Part shown: piece by piece, positions 1-8,458 of the stretch | Layout: every line of letters begins with the position of its first letter | How positions within the stretch are numbered: position 1 is the stretch's first letter | DNA from: Rhizorhabdus dicambivorans | GTDB lineage: Bacteria; Pseudomonadota; Alphaproteobacteria; Sphingomonadales; Sphingomonadaceae | Direction: 5' to 3' | Length of the DNA stretch: 64,000 bases | NCBI RefSeq assembly: GCF_002355275.1 | Contig: NZ_CP023449.1 | Coordinates: 2,334,001 to 2,398,000, forward strand | The notes under the pieces: model-generated | What the model was told of the DNA's origin: nothing | The model's input: only the letters and a program-made list of their open reading frames with translations | Databases searched by the model: none | Position numbers and translations under genes: made by a program

Positions 1-61
1 TCATGATCGCGAGCGCGATGACGAACGCCAGATTTTCACCCGCTCCGAGAAAGCTCAGCAC
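1..61 (-). CDS. N-terminus of a YqiJ-like membrane protein (partial)
   Basis: The first bases, read on the minus strand, open with GTG (59-61) preceded at five bases by a strong GGGGGGAG ribosome binding site. The 20 codons before the window edge read M-LSFLGAGENLAFVIALAI-M, a short amphipathic start running into a membrane helix. The pattern 'ENL-F-IALA-M' resembles the N-terminus of YqiJ/DUF1449 inner-membrane proteins, which accompany flotillin-like proteins. With only 20 residues visible the family assignment is tentative. The start itself is better supported. Bases 62-147, between this start and the aroB stop, show nothing else that I can identify. Confidence 0.45.
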   Translation of the reverse strand, partial: MLSFLGAGENLAFVIALAIM

Positions 62-147
62 CGAATCTCCCCCCAGGGGCCGTAGCGTAGCCCAGCCCTA
101 CCGCAGGTCAAATCAGGGGAAAGATCGGAATCGGTTAGGAGGAAAAG

Positions 148-1248
148 TCAGCCCCGGTCGCTGTCCAGGAACGCTGCCACCGCCGACAGATCGACATTCT
201 TCTCGAGGAAGGTCTGGCCGATGCCACGCGCGAGCAGGAAGGGGAGGCGGCCACCTTCCATCTTCTTGTCGTGCAGCATGTGCGACACGAGCTTCGCCCC
301 GCTCGCGTCGATCCCGGCGGCGTGCAGGGTCGCGGGGAGGCCGGCGGCGGCGATGTGGGCGGTCACTCGGGCCGCCTCTTCGGCGGTGCACAGGCCCTGC
401 GCGGTGGAGAAGCGGAAGGCGAGGGCCATGCCGGCGGCCACCGCCTCGCCGTGGAGCAGCCGATCCGAGAAGCCGGTTTCGGCCTCCAGCGCATGGCCGA
501 AGGTGTGGCCGAGGTTGAGCAGGGCACGGCGCCCGCTGGTCTCGCGCTCATCCTCTCCGACGATGCGGGCCTTGGCGGCGACGCTGGCGGTGATGGCGTG
601 GGTTCGGGCGTCGGGATCGCCGGCCAGCAGCTTGCCACCATTCGCCTCGCACCACTGGAAGAACGGCGCGTCGTCGATCAGGCCATATTTGATCACCTCG
701 GCATAGCCCGCGCGGACCTCGCGCGGGGGCAGGCTGTCGAGCGTGGTCGGGTCGATCAGCACATGGGACGGCTGATAGAAGGCGCCGATCAGGTTCTTGC
801 CGGCCTTGCTGTTGATCGCGGTCTTGCCGCCCACCGAGCTGTCGACCTGCGAGAGCAGCGTGGTCGGCACCTGGACGAAGCGGCAGCCGCGCTTGAGGAT
901 CGAAGCCGCGAAGCCGACGAGATCGCCGATCACGCCACCGCCGAGCGCGACGATGGTGTCGTTGCGCTCCACGCCATAGTTGAGCAGCGCGTCGGTGAGC
1001 TTTTCGAGCATCTTCCAGCTCTTGGTGGCCTCGCCGGGAGGCAGCACCTCCACGGCGCTGGCGATGCCTGCCGTCGTCAATGAGGTTTCGAGCCTATAAA
1101 GCTGATTGGGAACGATATTCCTGTCAGTGACGACGATGAACCGGCCTCGCGCGGCATAGGGTGCCAGCAGTTCGCCGGCCCGGTCGAGCGCGCCATTCTC
1201 GATATGGATGTCGTAGCTGCGATCCCCCAGCGAAACCCGGACGCTCAT
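148..1248 (-). CDS. aroB: 3-dehydroquinate synthase AroB
   Basis: 366 residues, the normal length for the family. It converts DAHP to 3-dehydroquinate in the second step of the cytoplasmic shikimate pathway, using NAD and a divalent metal. Visible signatures are the NAD-binding GGGVIGDL (residues 103-110), the PTTLLSQVDSSVGGKTAIN segment (128-146), AGYAEVIKYG carrying the metal-ligand Glu184, and the NLGHTFGHALE metal-binding histidine motif near residue 245. The start overlaps the stop of aroK by the ATGA arrangement, so the two are translationally coupled as aroKB, a common bacterial pair. Nothing is odd in the sequence. Confidence 0.97.
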   Translation of the reverse strand: MSVRVSLGDRSYDIHIENGALDRAGELLAPYAARGRFIVVTDRNIVPNQLYRLETSLTTAGIASAVEVLPPGEATKSWKMLEKLTDALLNYGVERNDTIVALGGGVIGDLVGFAASILKRGCRFVQVPTTLLSQVDSSVGGKTAINSKAGKNLIGAFYQPSHVLIDPTTLDSLPPREVRAGYAEVIKYGLIDDAPFFQWCEANGGKLLAGDPDARTHAITASVAAKARIVGEDERETSGRRALLNLGHTFGHALEAETGFSDRLLHGEAVAAGMALAFRFSTAQGLCTAEEAARVTAHIAAAGLPATLHAAGIDASGAKLVSHMLHDKKMEGGRLPFLLARGIGQTFLEKNVDLSAVAAFLDSDRG

Positions 1249-1808
1249 TCGGCCAGCGCCTTCAGGATCGCGTCGACGGTCGCGTCGTGCGGCAGCGGCT
1301 GGCTGCGGACGTGGACGGGGGCCAGCGCATAGACGGGGTTGCGGACCGCAGCGAGCTCGGTGAGCGCCTCGCGCGGGTCGCGGTCCTTGAGCAGGGGGCG
1401 AGTGCCCTCGCGCCGGCTCACCCGGTCGGCCAGCACTTCGATATCGGCGTCGAGCCAGATGGCGAGCGCGCGATCCAGGATCAGCTGGCGGGTCTCTTCC
1501 TGCATGAAGGCGCCACCGCCGGTGGCGATCACCTTGGGCCGGCCGTCGATCAGCCGGCCGATCACGCGGCGTTCGCCGTCACGGAACTCCTTCTCGCCGA
1601 ATCGCGCGAAAATCTCGCTGATGCTGAGCCCCGCCGCGCGCTCGATCTCGGCATCCGCGTCGACGAAGGGAAGGTGGATGCGCGCTGCCAGACGCTTGCC
1701 GATGGTCGACTTGCCCGCGCCCATCAGGCCGATCAGAACCAGCGGCCGGTCAAATCGGGGTAGATTGGGGGGCAGGCTTTGCGGCATGTCGTCGAGGGCT
1801 ATACACAT
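1245..1808 (-). CDS. aroK: Shikimate kinase AroK
   Basis: Phosphorylates shikimate at the 3-OH with ATP. The P-loop GLMGAGKST, the DADAEIE shikimate-binding Asp region and ATGGGAF (Walker-B-like, substrate contact) are all present. The start is uncertain. Position 1808 is preferred because GAGGGG sits six bases upstream (187 residues). ATG at 1787 gives a shorter N-terminus closer to the usual length but lacks a good ribosome binding site, and ATG at 1838 is also open. It is first in an overlapping operon with aroB and is transcribed divergently from the small membrane protein at 1890, so about 80 bp holds both promoters. Confidence 0.95.
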   Translation of the reverse strand: MCIALDDMPQSLPPNLPRFDRPLVLIGLMGAGKSTIGKRLAARIHLPFVDADAEIERAAGLSISEIFARFGEKEFRDGERRVIGRLIDGRPKVIATGGGAFMQEETRQLILDRALAIWLDADIEVLADRVSRREGTRPLLKDRDPREALTELAAVRNPVYALAPVHVRSQPLPHDATVDAILKALAE

Positions 1809-1889
1809 GGGCGCCCCCTCGGGCAAAAGCGCGTCCATTGCAACCTGCCCCGTGAGAGCCAGGGCCCATTACCTAGTCGAAGGACATCC

Positions 1890-2027
1890 ATGTCGCGGTT
1901 CAGCTTCATCCTGTTGAGTGTCGTCGTCGTCATCATCGTGGCGCTGGTCGGCTTGAGCTTCGTCAATACCGAGAAGCCGCCGGTGACCGTCGAGAAGGCG
2001 ATGCTGAATGAAGCCCAGGCGCAATAA
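1890..2027 (+). CDS. Small single-pass membrane protein (45 aa), function unknown
   Basis: 45 residues: a short basic start (MSRFSF), a hydrophobic helix of about 20 residues (FILLSVVVVIIVALVGLSFV) and a charged tail, NTEKPPVTVEKAMLNEAQAQ. GAAGGA lies about five bases before the ATG. The helix followed by a Pro-Thr-Val-Glu-Lys tail suggests a bitopic inner-membrane peptide with its C-terminus in the periplasm. It overlaps the start of the next gene (2008) by 20 bases in another frame, so the pair is probably co-transcribed and coupled. I recognise no family. Confidence 0.7.
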   Translation: MSRFSFILLSVVVVIIVALVGLSFVNTEKPPVTVEKAMLNEAQAQ

Positions 2028-3822
2028 CGCCGTAGGGCGCAGGAAGACCGCCTGGGCGCTGGCGGGCGGCGTAGCGCTGCTCGCGGCGGCGGCCGCGCTC
2101 GCTCAGGAGTCGCTGCTGCCCGAAGGCTTCGGGCAGCCCGGCCCCACAAACCGTCCCCAACAGGCGGCGCCCGCCCCGGCGCAGCCCGCTACGCAGGCGC
2201 CTCGGCCCGCGGCACCGGCGCCGGGAGCGCCCGCGCTGGTGCTGGATCCGGCGATCTTCGCGGCGGCGGCGCCGCCGGCCGAGCCGGAGCCGCAGGAGGA
2301 GTTGCCCGATTCGGCGCGCCGCTCGATCGATCAGGTCGGGCCCTTCGCGGGTTTCGGCAAGGCGGCCTGGGGCGATCAGGATGGCCGCTTCCTGTCGACG
2401 CTCATGCGCCGGCTGGATGTGCCGCTCGCCTCCCGCTGGGCGTCGATTACCTTGCGCCGCGCGTTGCTGAGCCGTGTGCCGACGCCGTCCAGTGTCTCGG
2501 CGCCCGACTGGGTTGCCGAGCGCGCATGGCTGCTGCTGCGCATGGGCGAAGCCGACGGGGCCCGGATGCTGATCCAGGGTGTCGACGTCGATCGTTTCAA
2601 CGCCAAGCTCTATGCGGTGGCGGGGCAGAGCGCGCTCGCCAACGCCGATGCCGCCGGGCTGTGCCCGCTGGCTGATGGCGGATCGATCCGCAGCCGCGAG
2701 CCGATCTGGCCGATGGCACGCGCGATCTGCGCGGCACTGTCGGGAGACACCGCGATCGCCGATGTGCTGATGGACCAGGCGCGCCGCCGCACCCGCGATG
2801 CGCAGGGCATCGATGTCCAGCTCGCCGAGCGGATGATGGGCGTTAACGGAGCTGGCCGGCGCAGTGTCAGCGTCGAATGGACCGGCGTGAACCAGCTCAC
2901 CGCCTGGCGGTTCGGCATGGCCAGCGCGCTTGGCCTCACCATTCCATCCGATCTCTACGGCACTGTCGGCCCGCAGGTGGTCGCGTGGAGCGCGCGGGCG
3001 CCGATGGTGCCGCCCGCCGAGCGTCTCGAAGCGGCGATGACGGCCGCGCGGATCGGGGTCTTCTCGAACTCGGCGCTGGTCGATCTCTACGCCCAGTCGG
3101 GCGATGACAGCGATCTGACCAGCGATACGCCCGCCGGGCGGCTGCGCATGTGCTATGTCGCCGATGGCGATGGTGCGCGGGTCTCCACGATGCGGGGCTT
3201 CTGGACCGGCGAAGGGCTAGACGACAAAAGCAAGGTCGATCGCTATGCCGGCCTGATCCTGACCGCGCGGGCCGCCGCGCGGATCGTTCCCGACGCCGAT
3301 CACGCCGCCGACGCGGCCGAACTGATCGCATCGATGATGGCCGCCGGGCTCGATCGTAAGGCTGCCGCCTGGGCGCCCGTCGTCGCGGGCATGTCGGCCG
3401 AGAAGGGCGATGCCGCCTGGGCGATCCTGGCGGTCGGCACGCCCGCCGTCTCGGTCGATCTATCGGGCGACCGGCTCGCTTCGGTGGCCGATCGCTGGAG
3501 CGAGGCGAATCCGCAGAAGCTGCGGCTGTTGCTGGCGGCACTGGCGGGCCTCGACCGGCTCAGGACCGAGGATCAGATGCGGTTGCTCCAGGATCATCGG
3601 GTGGGCTTCGATAACCGCTCCAACTGGGGCCGGCTGCTGCTCCAGGCCGCCGATCGCAAGGAGCCGGCGACGGTCGCCCTGCTCGTTGCGGCCGGGTTGC
3701 AGAAAACCGGCTGGGGGGGGGTCAATTCGGCGATGTTCGCGACGATGATCCGCGCGCTTCACGATGTCGGCCTCGATGGCGATGCGCGCATGATCGCCGC
3801 CGAGGCGATGTCGCGGTTGTAG
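2008..3822 (+). CDS. Secreted or periplasmic Ala-rich protein of unknown function
   Basis: 604 residues starting with a twin-basic region and a hydrophobic stretch ending in AAAAALAQ, a classical signal peptide with cleavage after ALA. A Pro/Ala/Gln-rich linker (residues about 45-90) follows, then a long helical region with repeated Ala-Leu patterns such as ERAWLLLRMGEADGARML, which suggests TPR/HEAT-like helical repeats. No enzymatic motif is visible. The start overlaps the 45-aa membrane protein upstream, suggesting a shared transcript. The protein looks like a lineage-restricted envelope protein, but I cannot name a family. Confidence 0.75.
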   Translation: MKPRRNNAVGRRKTAWALAGGVALLAAAAALAQESLLPEGFGQPGPTNRPQQAAPAPAQPATQAPRPAAPAPGAPALVLDPAIFAAAAPPAEPEPQEELPDSARRSIDQVGPFAGFGKAAWGDQDGRFLSTLMRRLDVPLASRWASITLRRALLSRVPTPSSVSAPDWVAERAWLLLRMGEADGARMLIQGVDVDRFNAKLYAVAGQSALANADAAGLCPLADGGSIRSREPIWPMARAICAALSGDTAIADVLMDQARRRTRDAQGIDVQLAERMMGVNGAGRRSVSVEWTGVNQLTAWRFGMASALGLTIPSDLYGTVGPQVVAWSARAPMVPPAERLEAAMTAARIGVFSNSALVDLYAQSGDDSDLTSDTPAGRLRMCYVADGDGARVSTMRGFWTGEGLDDKSKVDRYAGLILTARAAARIVPDADHAADAAELIASMMAAGLDRKAAAWAPVVAGMSAEKGDAAWAILAVGTPAVSVDLSGDRLASVADRWSEANPQKLRLLLAALAGLDRLRTEDQMRLLQDHRVGFDNRSNWGRLLLQAADRKEPATVALLVAAGLQKTGWGGVNSAMFATMIRALHDVGLDGDARMIAAEAMSRL

Positions 3823-3834
3823 TGGAGAGAGCGC

Positions 3835-3977
3835 CGAAGATCCTCCCGATGCGCAGCACGGAGAGGGGGACCGCGGCGAAGCCGTGGCGGAGGGGCTTGC
3901 TCGGTCGTCGGATCACCCCTCCACCATTCGCTTCGCGAACGGTCCCCCTCCCCACCGCTGTGCGGCAGGGAGGATCC
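3835..3977. repeat. Intergenic palindromic repeat, family R2 (copy 1)
   Basis: About 143 bp between the secreted protein and xerD. It begins GAAGATCCTCCC and ends GGGAGGATC, with inner complementary blocks GGAGGGGCTTG...CACCCCTCCACCATTCG and CGAACGGTCCCCCTCCCC pairing with GGAGAGGGGGACCG. A diverged copy with the same block order lies at 61083-61240. The outer and inner arms make it a long imperfect hairpin of the REP/BIME kind. It ends six bases before the probable xerD start codon. Confidence 0.75.
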
Positions 3978-3982
3978 CTGCC

Positions 3983-4876
3983 GTGAAGGACTCCGAAGCC
4001 ATCGCCCAGTTCCTGGAGATGCTGGCCGCGGAGGGCGGGGCGGCGAAGAACACTCTGCTTGCCTATGGATCGGACCTGCGCGGTGCATCCGAAGTGGTGG
4101 CCGGCGGGCTGGTCGGCGCCGATGCGGCCGTGCTGCAGAGGCTCGGCGGCGAATGGATGTCGCTGAGCCGCACGAGCGTCGCGCGCAAATCATCGGTGCT
4201 GCGGCGCTTCTACGCCTTCCTGGAGGAGGAGGGAATCCGCCACGACGATCCATCCGACGCCTTGCCGCGCCCGGCGGTGCAGCGCGCGCTGCCGCGCACG
4301 CTGAGCCACAAGGATGTCGAGCGGCTGTTCGACACGCTGGAGGAGCGCCGCCGCGACCGCAATGCCGATCCGCTGACCCTGCGGCTGATAGCATTGGTGG
4401 AGTTGCTTTACGGCTCCGGGCTGCGTGCGACCGAGCTGGTCTCGCTGCCGCGCCACGCGCTGCGCGGCGACCGGCCCTTCCTGATCCTGCGGGGCAAGGG
4501 CGGGCGCGAGCGGCTGGTGCCGATTTCCGAACGCGCGCGGGCGGCGGTCGCCGATTGGGGGCTTCACGTTCCGGCCGACCAGCCCTGGCTGTTCCCTTCG
4601 GGGCACGGCCATCTCAGCCGGGTGCGGCTGTTCCAGCTGGTCCGCGAACTGGCCGCCGAGGCCGGCATTCCTCCCCAGCGGATCAGCCCGCATGTGCTGC
4701 GCCACGCCTTCGCCACCCATCTGCTGGAAGGCGGGGCCGATCTGCGTGCGTTGCAGACGATGCTCGGCCATGCCGATATCGGCACCACCCAGATCTATAC
4801 CCATGTGAACAGCGCGCATCTGGTCGAGCTGGTCAACAGCCGCCACCCGCTGATGGACGCGGCACGGCGGCGCTGA
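3983..4876 (+). CDS. xerD: Tyrosine recombinase of the XerC/XerD family
   Basis: 297 residues from the GTG at 3983, matching the ~298-residue length of XerD. An ATG 99 bases upstream is open but would read through the palindromic repeat, so GTG is preferred. It has the SAM-like N-terminal core-binding domain (about 1-95) and a catalytic domain with the full set Arg148 (GSGLRATEL), Lys172 (GKGGRE), His237 and Arg240 (HVLRH), His263 (LGHADI) and nucleophile Tyr272 (IYTHV). The expected role is resolving chromosome dimers at dif with a partner recombinase. No integrative element surrounds it, so it is taken as the housekeeping enzyme. XerC versus XerD cannot be settled from this gene alone. Confidence 0.9.
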   Translation: MKDSEAIAQFLEMLAAEGGAAKNTLLAYGSDLRGASEVVAGGLVGADAAVLQRLGGEWMSLSRTSVARKSSVLRRFYAFLEEEGIRHDDPSDALPRPAVQRALPRTLSHKDVERLFDTLEERRRDRNADPLTLRLIALVELLYGSGLRATELVSLPRHALRGDRPFLILRGKGGRERLVPISERARAAVADWGLHVPADQPWLFPSGHGHLSRVRLFQLVRELAAEAGIPPQRISPHVLRHAFATHLLEGGADLRALQTMLGHADIGTTQIYTHVNSAHLVELVNSRHPLMDAARRR

Positions 4877-5004
4877 CCAGGGAGTTGCGGATCGGACCTT
4901 CGACATCCTCAGAGCCAAGGGCGACTGATACGGTAGCAGGCTTGCCTGCCGACAGGTGCTGACATAGTCCCTGACCCGGCGCGATGCCGCGCGGGGGAGG
5001 GTGT

Positions 5005-6588
5005 ATGGCGGGCGAAGTGGTGTTCGACGCGAAGCGCGATCGGCTGGTCATCTTCGCGTCGACATTGGGCACCGTGTTCGAATGGTATGATTTCTTCGTC
5101 TACGGCACCCTAGCCAACATCGTCGCCGGGCATTTCTTCCCTTCCGACAATCCGGTTGTCAGCTTCCTGATCTTCCTCGCCAGCTTCGGCGTCGGTTTCG
5201 GGATGCGGCCGCTAGGCGCGGTGTTGTTCGGGGTGCTCGGCGACAGGCTGGGGCGCAAATATACCTTCCTCGTCACCATCGCGCTGATGGGCGTTGCCAC
5301 CGCTGCGGTCGGGATATTGCCGACCTATGAAACGATCGGCATCGCCGCGCCGATATTGCTCGTGCTCTGCCGAGTCCTGCAGGGGCTGGCACTGGGCGGC
5401 GAATATGGCGGGGCGGCGATCTACGTCGCGGAACATGCGCCGAAGCACCGGCGCGGCTTCTACACCAGCTTCATCCAGTCGGGGGTGATAGGCGGTTTCC
5501 TGCTCAGCCTGATCGTGGTCCTCGCCTCCAGCCTGTTCGTCGACAAGCAGGCCTTCGCGGCCTGGGGCTGGCGCATTCCCTTCCTCTTCTCGCTGGTGCT
5601 GCTCGGCGTTTCGCTGTGGGTGCGGCTGAAGCTTGACGAGAGCCCGGTGTTCAAGGCGATGAAGGAGGCCGGCGAGATCGCGAGCAATCCGCTGCGCGAA
5701 AGCTTCGATAGCTGGGCGAGGGTCAGGATGATCCTGATCGCCCTGTTCGGTCTGGCCGCCGGCCTGACCGTGATCTTCTACACCGGTCAGTTCCAGGCGC
5801 TCTATTTCCTCCAGAACAGCCTCCGGGTCGACGACGATGCCGCCCGGATACTGATCGCCACCTCGGCGGCATCCAGTTTCGGCTGGTTCGTGCTGTTCGG
5901 CTGGCTTTCGGACAGGGTCGGGCGCCGAAAACCCATTCTGATCGGCTATGTGCTGACCCTGCTGCTGATCTTCCCGCTGTTCCACTGGATGGCCGATGCG
6001 GCCAATCCCGGCCTGGCCGCGGCGATGGAACGCGCGCCGGTCGTCGTGCAGGGCAGCGATTGCCGCTATGATCCCTTTGCCAAGGAGCAGGCCGGAGCCT
6101 GCGGAAGGCTGCTCGATCTGCTGTCCAAGAAGGGGGTCGCCTATGGCACGATCGATGCCCCATCGGGTACGGCCCCGTCGGTGACGATCGGTGGACGGGT
6201 AGCGGATGCCCGGAATCCGGCAGCACTGGACGCATCGCTTTCGGCGGCGGGCTATGACCTCGAAAAGGTCACGCCGCCCATCGGCGCGGGGGTCAGGATC
6301 ATTTTGTGTCTCACCGCGATCGGCCTTTTGTCGGGGATGACCTTCGGTCCGTCCGCCGCGCTGATGGTGGAGATGTTCCCGGCGCGGGTCCGCTACACGT
6401 CCATGTCCATCCCTTATCATATCGGCACGGGCTATTTCGGCGGATTCCTGCCCCTCATAAGCCAGTATATCGTCGCGAAGACCGGCGATCCCTTTGCGGG
6501 GCTGTGGTATCCGGTGGCCGTGGTGGCGGTGTCGCTGCTGATCACGCTCATCTGGCTGCCCGAAACGGCGGGCAAAGAACTGGAATAG
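5005..6588 (+). CDS. MFS transporter, metabolite:H+ symporter (MHS) family
   Basis: 527 residues from ATG 5005, chosen because GGGAGG sits four bases upstream; ATG 4984 has no such site. The protein begins with the MHS signature GTVFEWYDFFVYGTLA and carries the MFS loop motif LGDRLGRKYTF between helices 2 and 3, with a second in LSDRVGRRKPI. Proteins of this family (KgtP, ProP, ShiA) move carboxylates, betaines or shikimate with protons. Residues about 332-428 form a ~95-residue non-membrane insertion containing two Cys and resembling a small soluble domain between transmembrane segments 8-10. The helices resume at IILCLTAIGLLSGMTFGPSAAL. The substrate is not inferable. Confidence 0.9.
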   Translation: MAGEVVFDAKRDRLVIFASTLGTVFEWYDFFVYGTLANIVAGHFFPSDNPVVSFLIFLASFGVGFGMRPLGAVLFGVLGDRLGRKYTFLVTIALMGVATAAVGILPTYETIGIAAPILLVLCRVLQGLALGGEYGGAAIYVAEHAPKHRRGFYTSFIQSGVIGGFLLSLIVVLASSLFVDKQAFAAWGWRIPFLFSLVLLGVSLWVRLKLDESPVFKAMKEAGEIASNPLRESFDSWARVRMILIALFGLAAGLTVIFYTGQFQALYFLQNSLRVDDDAARILIATSAASSFGWFVLFGWLSDRVGRRKPILIGYVLTLLLIFPLFHWMADAANPGLAAAMERAPVVVQGSDCRYDPFAKEQAGACGRLLDLLSKKGVAYGTIDAPSGTAPSVTIGGRVADARNPAALDASLSAAGYDLEKVTPPIGAGVRIILCLTAIGLLSGMTFGPSAALMVEMFPARVRYTSMSIPYHIGTGYFGGFLPLISQYIVAKTGDPFAGLWYPVAVVAVSLLITLIWLPETAGKELE

Positions 6589-6615
6589 CCGGAGCGGGAC
6601 CGCTATCGCGCTCCG

Positions 6616-7662
6616 GTGATCCCGAACGATGCTCCCCTCAGGTTGATTCTGGACGGTGCCGCCCTTGTCGCCAACTGGCGCTGGGCGTCCGCGACGGCCG
6701 CCGCGCCCGCCGGGGCCGCGGTGAAGGCCGACGGCTATGGCCTCGGCGCGCATGAGGTGAGCCGGCGGCTCGCCGCAGCGGGCTGCCGCGACTTCTTCGT
6801 CGCCACCTGGGCGGAGGCCGATGCGCTGGGGGCGCTTCCATTCGGTGCGGGCCTCTCGGTGCTGCACGGCGTGCGGGAGGAGGATATGGCCGCGGCGCTG
6901 GCTTCGACCGCGCGGCCCGTGCTCAACACGCCCACGATGGTCGCGCGCTGGAAGGCTGAAGCGCCAGGGCGGCCCTGCGACGTGATGGTCGACACCGGCA
7001 TGAACCGGCTCGGCCTCAGCCTTGCGGATGCCATGTCGGGACTGCTCGACGGGCTCGAGATCGATGTGCTTATGAGCCATCTCGCCTGCGCCGACGAGGT
7101 GGACCATCCGTTGAACGAACGCCAACGCGCCAGCTTCGCCGAGCTTTCGGCGGCCGTTCCCGCCAGGCGTTACAGTCTCGCCAATTCGGCCGGCGCCTGC
7201 CTGGGCCCCGATTATGGTTTCGGCCTGATCCGGCCCGGACTTGTCCTCTATGGGGGCATCCCGCACCCGGCGGCGGCGGGTCACGTCGCCCAGGTCGCCG
7301 GGATCGAGGCGCAGATCCTTCAGATCCGTGACCTACTGGCAGGCGATACCGTTGGTTATGGCGCGACCTTTACCGCCGTGGCGCCGGCCCGGGTCGCGAT
7401 CCTCAACCTCGGCTATGCCGATGGCTATCTGCGCGCCTTTGCCGGCCATGGCGTAGCGTGGGCGGGGGAGCGGGCTTGCCCGCTGGTCGGGCGCGTCTCG
7501 ATGGATCTGACTGCCGTCGATATCGGCACGGCCGATGTGGGCGAGGGGGACTGGTTGACGGTCGACTATGCGCTCGACCGCGCCGCGCAGGCGACGGGCT
7601 TGTCGCAATATGAGTTGCTGACGGGGCTGGGCAGCCGCTATCAGCGGCTCTGGAACGACTAG
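6616..7662 (+). CDS. alr: Alanine racemase
   Basis: 348 residues starting at GTG (no in-frame ATG gives the N-terminal strand). A PLP-dependent fold-type III enzyme producing D-alanine for peptidoglycan. The PLP lysine is Lys37 in AVKADGYGLG, and the catalytic tyrosine of the other subunit is Tyr248 in VGYGATF. DTGMNRLGL and GRVSMDLTAVD, typical for the family, are also present. It lies 27 bp after the MHS transporter and 13 bp before mlaE, a spacing that suggests co-transcription with the Mla pair. Confidence 0.96.
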   Translation: MIPNDAPLRLILDGAALVANWRWASATAAAPAGAAVKADGYGLGAHEVSRRLAAAGCRDFFVATWAEADALGALPFGAGLSVLHGVREEDMAAALASTARPVLNTPTMVARWKAEAPGRPCDVMVDTGMNRLGLSLADAMSGLLDGLEIDVLMSHLACADEVDHPLNERQRASFAELSAAVPARRYSLANSAGACLGPDYGFGLIRPGLVLYGGIPHPAAAGHVAQVAGIEAQILQIRDLLAGDTVGYGATFTAVAPARVAILNLGYADGYLRAFAGHGVAWAGERACPLVGRVSMDLTAVDIGTADVGEGDWLTVDYALDRAAQATGLSQYELLTGLGSRYQRLWND

Positions 7663-7675
7663 GACATTCGCGATT

Positions 7676-8458
7676 TTGCAGCCTCTTATCGCCTTTTTCG
7701 CTTCGATCGGCCGGTTTTTCCTCGCGGCGCTTGCCGGCATCGGCAGGGTTACGATGTTCGCCGCGACCACGGTGTCGCGTGCCGTCCGTCCGCCTTATTA
7801 TCCGGCGCGGCTGTTCGAACAGCTGCTGCAGATCGGCTGGTTCTCGCTGCCCGTCGTCGGCATGACCGCGATCTTCTCGGGCGCGGCGCTGGCGCAGCAG
7901 ACCTTCACCGCCGGCTCGCGCTTCAACGCCACCTCCACCGTCCCCGCGATCGTCGTGCTGGGCATCGTGCGCGAACTGGGACCCGTGCTGGTCGGCTTGA
8001 TGGTGGCAGGCCGGGTCTCGTCGGCGATGGCGGCCGAGCTCGGGACGATGCGCGTCACCGAGCAGCTCGACGCGCTGACCACCCTGCGCACAGATCCCTA
8101 TCGCTATCTGATCGCTCCCCGGCTGATCGCCGCGCTGATCGCGATTCCGCTGATGGTGCTGATCGCCAACGCGATCGGCATCTTCGGCGGCTATTTCGTC
8201 GCGGTCTACAAGCTCGGCTTCAACGCGGTCGGCTATCTCGACACCACGCGGCAGTTCCTCACCGCGACCGACCTGCAGATGGCACTGGTCAAGTCCGCCT
8301 TCTTCGGGTTCTTCATCGCGCTGATGGGCTGCTATCACGGCTTTCGCGCCCAGGGCGGCGCCGCTGGCGTGGGGCGTGCCACCACCGATGCGGTTGTCTC
8401 GGCCTTCATCCTGATCCTGCTCAGCAACATGATCATCACGCTGATGGCGTTCGGCTGA
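7676..8458 (+). CDS. mlaE: MlaE-family ABC transporter permease
   Basis: 260 residues with five hydrophobic segments and the MlaE/YrbE signature: MTAIFSGAALAQQTF, then RELGPVLVGLMVAGRVSSAM-AELGTM-VTEQ-DAL. In the inner membrane it acts with the MlaF ATPase and an MCE protein (MlaD) in phospholipid traffic between the membranes. The start is the weak point: TTG at 7676 with AGGA about 11 bases upstream; no ATG is available before the conserved region. The stop overlaps the mlaF start (TGATG), indicating coupled translation. Confidence 0.9.
   Translation: MQPLIAFFASIGRFFLAALAGIGRVTMFAATTVSRAVRPPYYPARLFEQLLQIGWFSLPVVGMTAIFSGAALAQQTFTAGSRFNATSTVPAIVVLGIVRELGPVLVGLMVAGRVSSAMAAELGTMRVTEQLDALTTLRTDPYRYLIAPRLIAALIAIPLMVLIANAIGIFGGYFVAVYKLGFNAVGYLDTTRQFLTATDLQMALVKSAFFGFFIALMGCYHGFRAQGGAAGVGRATTDAVVSAFILILLSNMIITLMAFG

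Noticed and set aside
3983-4876. XerD-type recombinase as the integrase of a mobile island
   Set aside because: No att duplication, phage or mobility genes surround it and its length and motifs are those of housekeeping XerD.
5212-7284. 690-codon minus-strand frame over the MHS transporter and alr
   Set aside because: Arg/Gly/His/Gln-rich shadow composition with no family signature, opposite two strong genes.
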